Shown: positions 1 to 5,731 of the stretch, piece after piece
Numbering within the stretch: the first letter of the stretch is position 1
Layout of the letters: the number at the start of each line of letters is the position of its first letter
From: Nitrospinota bacterium
Lineage (GTDB): Bacteria; Nitrospinota_A; UBA7883
Assembly (NCBI GenBank): GCA_029880775.1
Contig: JAOUNV010000102.1
Location: 1 to 6,971, forward strand
Length of the DNA: 6,971 nt
Direction: 5' to 3'
Position numbers and translations under genes: made by a program
Notes under the pieces: model-generated
Databases searched by the model: none
What the model was told of the DNA's origin: nothing
What the model saw: the letters and a program-made list of their open reading frames with translations, nothing else

Positions 1-1495
1 CAGGCTTGCCGCCTAATATAATCGCGTCCGAAACCAACTGGTGCAGGCTGGCGACTACTTCCATGTCGAATCCATACTCCGGCAGCACCTTGGTGAACTG
101 CGCTTTGCAGATGGCGCAGATGGCCGCCATGGTATTCACACCTTTGCGCTCCATCACGTCGTGCAGCGCCTGCGCGCGCGGGCTGACTCCTTTCACGCGA
201 ATCTCCATCAGCTCGTCAGTCAGCAGGCCCCCTCCCCCGCCACAGCAGTAGGTGAACTCCCGGATGGTATCCTCATCCATCTCCACGAAGTTATTGCACA
301 CCGCGCGGATGACCGCTCTGGGAATCTCGAATTGCCCCCCTGGCATATCCCCCATGCGAGAGGCCCGCGCCACGTTGCACGAGTCGTGAAAGGTCACCAC
401 CCTGGCGTCGTTGGCGCTTTTATCCAGCTTCAGCCCGCCACGATTGATAAGGTCTAACGTGAACTCGGCGATGTGGGTCGGTGTCGGGTATTTCGGGTCG
501 AGGAAATCCCACGGCCCGATGAGTGTGTGCCAGAAGCTATATGCCACACGCCACGCATGGCCGCACTCTCCCACGATGATCCTCTTCACGCCCAGCTCCA
601 GGGCAGCGTCGCGAATCCGTTTGGCCACCGTCTGCATAGTGTCGAAACTTCCGATGAACATGCCGAAGTTGGCGAACTCCGACGCGGAGCTTGATATGGT
701 CCAGCTGACCCCAGCCTCATGGAACACCTTGGCGTAGCCGGTGAGCCCTTCGATGTGGGGTGAGCTGAAGAAGTCGGCGGATGGAGCGATCAGCAAAACG
801 TCGGCGCCCTTCACGTCCAATGGGAATTTTACAGCGTGGCCCGTCTCCTCTTCCACGTCCTCTTCCAGGAACTCAAGTGTGTTGGCCAGCGCGTTTTTCT
901 GGAGGCCCAGGTTGTTGCCGACGGTGGTCACCTTACCCAGAATCTCGTTGCAATATTTCTGGCCGATGCCGACGGAGTTCATGATCTCCCGCGCGGCCAT
1001 GGAGACCTCGGCGGTGTCTATCCCGTATGGGCAGTAGACCGAGCAGCGGCGGCACTGGGAGCATTGGTGGAAGTAGCTGTTCCACTGATCCATGACGCTC
1101 TCGGACATATCCTCCGCGCCGGCCAGGCCACCGAGCAGCTTGCCGCCGGGAGTGAAGTTTTTCCGGTATACCTTGCGCATCAGCTCTTGCCGAGCCGCTG
1201 GCATATTGTTCGGGTCGCCGGTGCCGATGAAGTAGTGGCACTTGTCTGTGCATGCGCCACAGCGGACGCATGAGTCCATGAAAACGCGCAAGGATTTGTA
1301 TTTACCCAGCAGCTCCCCCATCTTCTCGACGGCCTTCGCCTCCCAGTTCTCCACGCGAGTGGCGGGGAAACCGATGCCGGTATTGTGCGCCTCATGCGCG
1401 GGATTTGGCTTCACATGGGCGGTGGCGCCGGGATTGATGGCTGGGATCTTTATCTCCCCGGTCAGCTTTTCGACTTCAAAATCCAGTTTCGCCAT
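1..1495 (-). CDS. dsrK: DsrK, HdrD-like iron-sulfur subunit of the DsrMK(JOP) complex (3' end cut by window edge)
   Basis: DsrK is the cytoplasmic catalytic subunit bound to membrane protein DsrM. It belongs to the heterodisulfide reductase HdrD family and is thought to act on the DsrC thiol, disulfide or trisulfide. From ATG at 1495 the frame stays open for 498 codons to the left edge. Two ferredoxin-type motifs are visible: Cys76, 79, 82 and 86 (CVRCGACTDKC) and Cys145, 148, 151 and 155 (CSQCRRCSVYCP). A CCG-type domain follows, with Cys373 (HDSC), Cys417-Cys418 (YCCGGGGG) and Cys460/Cys463 (CAIC), which are the expected ligands of the non-cubane catalytic cluster. A GECGH motif lies at 309-313. 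The family is usually about 540 residues, so only the C-terminal tail is missing. The start is supported by AAGGAA 9 nt upstream, inside the end of dsrM, and by the 3-nt gap to the dsrM stop, which suggests translational coupling. No signal peptide or membrane helix is seen. Confidence 0.95.
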   Translation of the reverse strand, partial: MAKLDFEVEKLTGEIKIPAINPGATAHVKPNPAHEAHNTGIGFPATRVENWEAKAVEKMGELLGKYKSLRVFMDSCVRCGACTDKCHYFIGTGDPNNMPAARQELMRKVYRKNFTPGGKLLGGLAGAEDMSESVMDQWNSYFHQCSQCRRCSVYCPYGIDTAEVSMAAREIMNSVGIGQKYCNEILGKVTTVGNNLGLQKNALANTLEFLEEDVEEETGHAVKFPLDVKGADVLLIAPSADFFSSPHIEGLTGYAKVFHEAGVSWTISSSASEFANFGMFIGSFDTMQTVAKRIRDAALELGVKRIIVGECGHAWRVAYSFWHTLIGPWDFLDPKYPTPTHIAEFTLDLINRGGLKLDKSANDARVVTFHDSCNVARASRMGDMPGGQFEIPRAVIRAVCNNFVEMDEDTIREFTYCCGGGGGLLTDELMEIRVKGVSPRAQALHDVMERKGVNTMAAICAICKAQFTKVLPEYGFDMEVVASLHQLVSDAIILGGKP

Positions 1496-1498
1496 TTT

Positions 1499-2242
1499 CT
1501 ATAATTCCTTCGCCCATGGGTTTACATGGCGTGTTTCACGGCAATCGTCCACCTGCGTCCTGGTGGGAGCAAAGAATATCGCTCCCATATGCATAAGCTT
1601 GGAGAATGGGAAATAGACCACCAGGGCCAGCACCAGCAGCAGGTGGATAATAAACATCGGGTCTGGCGGGATATTGGCCGGGTGCAATGTGGCCAGCCCC
1701 AAAGTGAACTCCTTCACCGCCTCCACGTCTGTCCTGATAAAGAACTTCATCAGGGCGCCGGTGATCCCGATCAACCCAATCAGCGTCAGGGCGAAGTAGT
1801 CGGCAAAAAGGCTGATGTATTTCACGCGATCCACCCACAGCCGCCGGATGAATAGGTATCCCAGCGCGGCGATCATCACCACACCAGCCCACACGCCAGG
1901 CTCCAGGCCGGGGTAAGTCATTAGTTCCACGGGAAGGGGCACTGGGTCCAGGAAATATCGCAGGTGCCGTAGCAGCACCGCCGCCAAGGCCAGGTGGAAA
2001 AGGTACCCCCCCAGCCAAGTCCATTTGTTTCCCTTGAACAAGCTGGTGAAGAAAAGCACCTCCCCCGCCATACGCCCCGCCACACCCAGGCTGGTGGTGG
2101 GAGCGGGAGTGGTGGGGATTTTCAGCGGCGATGGCGTGACGGCATAGCCATACACTTTCGCCAAAAACGCGACGAGAAATAAGGAGAAAGCGCCGTAGCA
2201 CAGCGCGATGAATATTATCGACAGACCAGTGAGCCCTTCCAT
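1499..2242 (-). CDS. dsrM: DsrM, NarI-like diheme cytochrome b membrane subunit
   Basis: DsrM is the quinone-interacting membrane anchor that passes electrons to or from DsrK. The 247-residue protein has about five hydrophobic segments (roughly 5-29, 78-98, 113-132, 147-168 and 195-213). Four histidines are placed as in nitrate reductase gamma subunit NarI: His83 and His93 (nine residues between) in the second helix, and His200 and His218 (17 residues between) around the last helix. The E. coli NarI ligands (His56/66 and His187/205) have the same spacings, so two b hemes are expected. The length is close to the short DsrM of sulfur oxidisers such as Allochromatium (about 244 residues, from memory). 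The ATG at 2242 has only a weak Shine-Dalgarno (GAGAAG abutting the start, GGGG further up). No other good start lies before the first helix. dsrK follows 3 nt after the TAG stop. Confidence 0.95.
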   Translation of the reverse strand: MEGLTGLSIIFIALCYGAFSLFLVAFLAKVYGYAVTPSPLKIPTTPAPTTSLGVAGRMAGEVLFFTSLFKGNKWTWLGGYLFHLALAAVLLRHLRYFLDPVPLPVELMTYPGLEPGVWAGVVMIAALGYLFIRRLWVDRVKYISLFADYFALTLIGLIGITGALMKFFIRTDVEAVKEFTLGLATLHPANIPPDPMFIIHLLLVLALVVYFPFSKLMHMGAIFFAPTRTQVDDCRETRHVNPWAKEL

Positions 2243-2283
2243 CTTCTCAATACAACCCCGTTAACAGCTTGTAACCATAAAAT

Positions 2284-2339
2284 AACCGGCATTGGGACAA
2301 CACCTCCCCCCGCTTGCGCATTACACGCATTGGCCGGTT
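2284..2339 (-). other. Inverted repeat in the dsrC-dsrM gap (possible weak terminator or processing site)
   Basis: The 118-nt gap between dsrC and dsrM contains complementary arms AACCGGC (2284-2290 on the plus strand) and GCCGGTT (2333-2339), a 7-bp stem around a 42-nt loop. Read on the minus strand, the second arm is followed by ATTTTAT, a poor U-tract. The loop holds a G6 run (minus strand) and a repeated AATGCG. It could lower read-through from the dsrC message into dsrMK, or mark RNA processing, but the long loop makes it a weak candidate. I see no convincing separate promoter for dsrM here. Confidence 0.3.
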
Positions 2340-2360
2340 CTCTTTTTCAGAAACCTGGAT

Positions 2361-2693
2361 TCAGACGCAGCCGGTGGGCTTTGGCAATCCGGCGATTTTG
2401 CACGCCTGTTTGGCCGGGCCACCTGGGTACAGCTCGTACAGGTATTTAGTGTTCCCCTTTTCCTTGCCCAGCTTTTTGCCGATAGCCTTTGTGAGGATGC
2501 GGATCATAGGCGCGATTTTGTATTCCTCGTAATACTCCCGCAGGAAATCCACCACTTCCCAGTGGTTCTCGGACATTTCCACGCCCTCATCCTTGGCCAG
2601 GACCGCGGCCACATCCTTGTTCCACTGATCAACGTTGACAAGATACCCGTCCTCGTCGGTCTCGTAGGTCACTCCATTAAGCTCTATGTTCAT
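2361..2693 (-). CDS. dsrC: DsrC, sulfur-carrier protein with both redox cysteines
   Basis: DsrC is the small soluble protein that carries sulfur as a persulfide or trisulfide between DsrAB and the membrane complex DsrMK. The 110-residue product ends in the flexible arm typical of true DsrC, KQACKIAGLPKPTGCV, with Cys98 and the penultimate Cys109 separated by ten residues. TusE-type homologues keep only the last cysteine, so this is a functional DsrC and not a tRNA-thiolation protein. The DsrC segment KGNTKYLYELYPGGPAK precedes the arm. The start at 2693 has a good Shine-Dalgarno, AAGGAG, 8 nt upstream. The gene is flanked by relatively long gaps (99 nt upstream, 118 nt downstream) inside an otherwise tight cluster. 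It also has its own candidate promoter, which fits the known high demand for DsrC relative to the enzymes it serves. Confidence 0.97.
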   Translation of the reverse strand: MNIELNGVTYETDEDGYLVNVDQWNKDVAAVLAKDEGVEMSENHWEVVDFLREYYEEYKIAPMIRILTKAIGKKLGKEKGNTKYLYELYPGGPAKQACKIAGLPKPTGCV

Positions 2694-2723
2694 ATGGTCG
2701 TCTCCTTGAATCCGTACTTCCCC

Positions 2724-2737
2724 GGGCCTTTTGGCCC
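2724..2737 (-). promoter_or_regulatory. Perfect small hairpin in the dsrC leader
   Basis: On the minus strand GGGCC-AAAA-GGCCC forms a perfect 5-bp G/C stem with an AAAA tetraloop. It lies about 12 nt upstream of the AAGGAG of dsrC and downstream of the candidate dsrC promoter. It would sit near the 5' part of a dsrC-specific mRNA and could stabilise the message. A role in translation is possible but not shown by the sequence. Confidence 0.4.
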
Positions 2738-2759
2738 ATCTGGTTTAATCCCTATATTT

Positions 2760-2788
2760 ATAATATTGCAGAAACGGGGCTAAAGCAA
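2760..2788 (-). promoter_or_regulatory. Candidate sigma70-type promoter for dsrC
   Basis: On the minus strand TTGCTT (2788-2783) and TATTAT (2765-2760) are separated by 17 bp. The -10 box matches TATAAT at five of six positions; the -35 box matches only at TTG. The surrounding sequence is markedly A+T-rich compared with the flanking genes. Transcription would begin near 2753, giving a leader of about 60 nt before dsrC. The -35 box lies inside the hairpin at the dsrL stop codon. This is a motif match only, with no direct proof of activity. Confidence 0.4.
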
Positions 2789-2802
2789 AGCTTTACAGCC
2801 CC
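2776..2802 (-). terminator. Hairpin spanning the dsrL stop codon (terminator-like or mRNA 3'-end stabiliser)
   Basis: On the minus strand GGGGC-TG-TAAAGC, loop TTT, GCTTTA-GCCCC makes an 11-bp stem interrupted by one 2-nt bulge (TG). The TAA stop of dsrL is part of the structure. It is followed by GTTTCTGC, which is too short a U-run for a strong intrinsic terminator. Partial termination or protection of the dsrABL message 3' end is more likely than a full stop. Confidence 0.5.
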
Positions 2803-4619
2803 ATTCCCATCTCAATATACCCGCATGGGCATACTTCGGCACAGATGTGGCATCCGACGCACTTTGTGTAGTCTGTGAACATCGTCTTGCCCTGGGGCCG
2901 TTTCTTGTCCCTGTCGATCGCTTCGTAAGGGCAGTATACCCGGCACTGGTCGCACACCATGCACAGCCCGCAGCTCATACACCGGTTCGCCTCGTCGATA
3001 GCCTGCTCCCGAGTCAACGTATTGGCCAGCTCCATAAAACTATCGCTCTTCAGATCCACCTCCACGGTCGTCTCTTCATTGCGAGGTTTTGCGGGATAAT
3101 AGTAAAGCTTCATACTGCGAGACTTCACCACTCTTGCCCGTTTTTTCGGCGCGGCGCGGCGATTCCTCAGAAAGTCCTCAATGGCGATTGCCGCCTTGCG
3201 CCCCTCTCCCACGGAGCGGGTGGAGATTCCCAAGCCCAGCACGTCGCCCCCGGCGAACACGCCATCGGTTTTGGTGCTCATGGTGTCCTTGTTCACGGTC
3301 ACCCACCCGTTGTCCGCCAGGATACCTTTCATATCGCCCTGCATATCAGGCTTTTGGCCGATGCCGACGATAAGTGAGCTAAGTGGCAGGGTGAACTCGG
3401 AGCCCTTTATGGGGACGGGGCGGCGGCGCCCGGAAGAATCCGGCTCGCCCAGCTCCATCCGGATGCATTTGATGGCGGTGGCCCTTCCGTTGTCGCGTAT
3501 CAATTCCGCCGGGGCGGTGAGGTATTCGATCCGCACTCCCTCTTCCTCAGCTTCGGTGATGTCCCGATCGATAGCCGGCATCTCATTGCGGGTTCGGCGA
3601 TAAAGTATCGTCACCCCCACACCCATCCGGGCGGAGATTCGCGCCGAATCGAGGGCGGCCTTGGCGGCGGAACCAACCTCCGGCGCCGCTTCGTCCAAGG
3701 CTTCTTTTGTCTCTTCATCCTCCGTTGCCAGCGCAGTGCGCAACGAGGTCCTGGCGGCGTCGATGGCGCTATCGCCACCTCCCACCACCACCACCTGCTT
3801 ACCCACATCCACCTCTGCGCCGGAATTCACCCGGTTCAGGTAGCTTGCGGCGGTGAAGACGTTGGCCGCGTCATCACCCGGCACACCCAGCTCGGCGCCT
3901 TTATGAGCTCCAGCGGCGATATACACCGCGTCGTTTTCCGAACGTAATTGCTCCAGGGTCACATCCACACCCACCTTCACGCCGCACTTTAACTCCACAC
4001 CAAGGCCCAGAATGTTCTGGATCTCCGCGTCTAGGACGTCTTTCGGCAGGCGGTATGCGGGGATGCCATAGCGCAGCATTCCGCCCGGCTTGTCGAAGGC
4101 CTCGTATATGGTGACTTCATGTCCACGGCGGGCCAGCTGAAATGCCGCCGACAGCCCGGAAGGTCCGGAGCCGATGACGGCCACACTCTTGCCGGTTGGT
4201 TGATCCACCAGCTTTTTGAACTTAAGCCCCCGGGAGATACCCCAGTCGCCTACGAACCGCTCCATATTGTTGATGGCCACGGCTCCGTCCTTGTCTTTTC
4301 GATTACACCCCTTCTCGCACGGATTGGGGCATATGCGGCCATGGACCGCCGGCAACGGATTCTTGTCGGTCAGGATCCTCCACGCTTCATCAATGGAGGC
4401 GTCCTGATCTCGCTTGTATAGATCCGCCTGGGCGATATGGGTCAGGTAACCGCGAATATCCTCTGTGCTTGGGCATTCAAACCGGCATGGAGGCAATTTG
4501 CGTACATATGTGGGGCATTTCCAGCTTGTACCATTGGTGACGACGATATCTTCCGCCGTATCCTTGGCAAGCCGCATCTGCCCCGACTCTATCTGGTCGA
4601 TGGCTGTATGGCTATACAT
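2793..4619 (-). CDS. dsrL: DsrL, NAD(P)H:acceptor iron-sulfur flavoprotein (GltD family)
   Basis: DsrL couples NAD(P)H to DsrAB in the cytoplasm. The 608-residue protein begins with the cysteine region of GltD-like enzymes (Cys45, Cys49, then Cys97, 101, 105 in CPNPCEKGC). The FAD Rossmann motif VIGSGPSGLSAA (148-159) follows, with Glu173 and the GGMLRYGIPAYRLPK stretch at 179-193. The NAD(P) domain has VVVVGGGDSAIDAAR (276-290) and LYRRTRNEMPA (339-349), then a second flavin motif GVFAGGD (453-459). The C-terminus is a DsrL-type ferredoxin domain: RCMSCGLCMVCDQCRVYCP (546-564) and CVGCHICAEVCP (587-598), giving two [4Fe-4S] clusters plus two extra cysteines. Residues about 295-330 are an Ala/Glu-rich insertion not expected in GltD. 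The protein is shorter than Allochromatium DsrL (about 655, from memory). The gene starts 11 nt after the dsrB stop; its ribosome-binding site is the G-run at that junction. The dibasic YRRTR suggests NADP(H), by inference. Confidence 0.93.
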   Translation of the reverse strand: MYSHTAIDQIESGQMRLAKDTAEDIVVTNGTSWKCPTYVRKLPPCRFECPSTEDIRGYLTHIAQADLYKRDQDASIDEAWRILTDKNPLPAVHGRICPNPCEKGCNRKDKDGAVAINNMERFVGDWGISRGLKFKKLVDQPTGKSVAVIGSGPSGLSAAFQLARRGHEVTIYEAFDKPGGMLRYGIPAYRLPKDVLDAEIQNILGLGVELKCGVKVGVDVTLEQLRSENDAVYIAAGAHKGAELGVPGDDAANVFTAASYLNRVNSGAEVDVGKQVVVVGGGDSAIDAARTSLRTALATEDEETKEALDEAAPEVGSAAKAALDSARISARMGVGVTILYRRTRNEMPAIDRDITEAEEEGVRIEYLTAPAELIRDNGRATAIKCIRMELGEPDSSGRRRPVPIKGSEFTLPLSSLIVGIGQKPDMQGDMKGILADNGWVTVNKDTMSTKTDGVFAGGDVLGLGISTRSVGEGRKAAIAIEDFLRNRRAAPKKRARVVKSRSMKLYYYPAKPRNEETTVEVDLKSDSFMELANTLTREQAIDEANRCMSCGLCMVCDQCRVYCPYEAIDRDKKRPQGKTMFTDYTKCVGCHICAEVCPCGYIEMGMGL

Positions 4620-4623
4620 TCGG

Positions 4624-4631
4624 CCCCCCCC
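4624..4631 (-). promoter_or_regulatory. G8 run serving as the dsrL ribosome-binding site and overlapping the dsrB stop
   Basis: On the minus strand the junction reads TAG followed by seven more G, then CCGA and the ATG of dsrL. The eight G can pair with the CCUCC anti-Shine-Dalgarno (with one G-U pair) at a 4-nt minimum spacing to the start. No other purine-rich site is available, so this run decides dsrL initiation. Its first G is the last base of the dsrB stop codon. Confidence 0.6.
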
Positions 4632-5713
4632 TAGAAGCGCACTTGGGCGGAGGTGTTGTACGTGGTCCTGGCCATCTCCGAATCATCGATATGGTACTTG
4701 GTGAACGGGAACCCGGTAAGCTCGAAAAACTTCTTCCAGCTGATCCGCTCCACCCACTCGCCCATCCGCTCATACTTATAGGCGGTCGCCTTGTAGGCAT
4801 CGAGAATCTTGTGGACAGCGTCGGCGACTTCCGGCCAGCGAGGCGCGTTGTTGGGCAAGCCCCACACCGCCAGCTTCATGAACGATGGGCCATTGCGGGT
4901 GCTGGCTGTCTTTCCCCCGACCCAAATGGTCAGAGTATCTGTCTTTGCGTCGCGAATCTCCATGGTGGGGCACTGTCCATGGCAGGCGCCACAGTACATG
5001 CATTTTTCATCCACCACTTCCAGGGTTGTGACTCCATCGTCCTGCTGCCTTGGGCGAATGGCCGCCACAGGGCATATGGCCACCACTTTCGGCAACTCAC
5101 AGATTCCCACCCCTTCAGGCTTTATGACTGGGGGGTGATGATGCTGCAGGTTAATTGCGATGTCTCCCTGGCCGCCGCAGTTAATCTGGCAACAGCTGGC
5201 GGAGATCTTCACTCTGGCGGGAAGGTCGTTGTCGCTCTCAAACTCCTTCATCAAGGTGTCCATCAACGCCTTGACCGAGCCGGCGGCGTCTGTCCCAGGC
5301 AGGTTGCAGTGCAGCCACCCCTGTGTATGCAGCACATTTGAAACCGAATGGCCGGTACCGCCAATTGGGAATCCCAAGACTGCCTTTACCTCGTCGATCA
5401 GCGGCTTGACATCCTTTTCCTCCGCCAGCAGAAATTCTACGTTGGCTCGGCTGGTGAAGCGCAGATGCCCCTGGCAATACTTATCCGCGATATCACATAT
5501 TTTCCGTACTGTGTCCACACTCATGGTCCTGGGGCTGCCTGCGCGCACGGTGTACAGCTTGTCGCCGTTCTCCGCCACGTGGACCAGCACCCCCGGCTTT
5601 ATCTTCTCATGGGAGGCCCACTGACCATAGTTCTTCGCCATGAGTGGGTGCAGGTTCTTCTTATAATCTGGGGCTCCATTGTCCCTGGGGCCCTTTTTCA
5701 TCTCTTCAGCCAT
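4631..5713 (-). CDS. dsrB: DsrB, dissimilatory sulfite reductase beta subunit
   Basis: DsrB carries the catalytically active siroheme-[4Fe-4S] in the cytoplasmic alpha2beta2 enzyme. I take ATG at 5713 as the start (360 residues), not the GTG at 5722. Cluster and siroheme ligands are Cys136 (LHCNLPG) and the CCx3C motif Cys174, Cys175 and Cys179 (SCCQINCGG). The inserted ferredoxin domain has Cys214 (AICPVAAI) and Cys238, 241, 244 and 248 (CMYCGACHGQCP). The C-terminal half carries the family segments KYERMGEWVERI and FHIDD-like YHIDD. The sequence after the CCx3C motif, CGGQGDIAIN, resembles oxidative-type DsrB as I remember it; reductive DsrB usually has CGAVHCSDIA there. The length matches oxidative DsrB (about 357) better than Desulfovibrio DsrB (about 381). 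No dsrD follows; dsrL begins 11 nt downstream. Confidence 0.97.
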   Translation of the reverse strand: MAEEMKKGPRDNGAPDYKKNLHPLMAKNYGQWASHEKIKPGVLVHVAENGDKLYTVRAGSPRTMSVDTVRKICDIADKYCQGHLRFTSRANVEFLLAEEKDVKPLIDEVKAVLGFPIGGTGHSVSNVLHTQGWLHCNLPGTDAAGSVKALMDTLMKEFESDNDLPARVKISASCCQINCGGQGDIAINLQHHHPPVIKPEGVGICELPKVVAICPVAAIRPRQQDDGVTTLEVVDEKCMYCGACHGQCPTMEIRDAKTDTLTIWVGGKTASTRNGPSFMKLAVWGLPNNAPRWPEVADAVHKILDAYKATAYKYERMGEWVERISWKKFFELTGFPFTKYHIDDSEMARTTYNTSAQVRF

Positions 5714-5721
5714 TTTTATCA

Positions 5722-5729
5722 CTCCACCT
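5722..5729 (-). promoter_or_regulatory. Ribosome-binding site of dsrB (decides the start codon)
   Basis: AGGTGGAG on the minus strand ends 8 nt upstream of ATG at 5713, an ideal spacing. The earlier in-frame GTG (5722-5720) overlaps the last G of this site and could not use it. The site lies in the 18-nt gap after the dsrA stop codon. Confidence 0.75.
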
Positions 5730-5731
5730 GG

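Noticed and set aside
41..1273. Several plus- and minus-strand open frames of 60-145 codons across dsrK
   Set aside because: They overlap the dsrK frame, which has all its cluster motifs; they carry no family signals or ribosome-binding sites of note.
1536..2201. 221-codon minus-strand frame inside dsrM
   Set aside because: It is a shifted frame of dsrM; the dsrM frame has the membrane helices and heme histidines, whereas this frame gives a Gly/Arg-rich non-membrane product.
2255..2280. Short inverted repeat GTTA/TAAC upstream of dsrM as an operator
   Set aside because: The arms are only 4 bp, which is expected by chance in such a gap.
2315..2329. TGCG/CGCA mini-hairpin within the dsrC-dsrM gap
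   Set aside because: A 4-bp stem with a 7-nt loop is too weak to claim as a separate element.
5714..5722. GTG at 5722 as the dsrB start
   Set aside because: It overlaps its own possible Shine-Dalgarno, while ATG at 5713 has AGGTGGAG at an 8-nt spacing.
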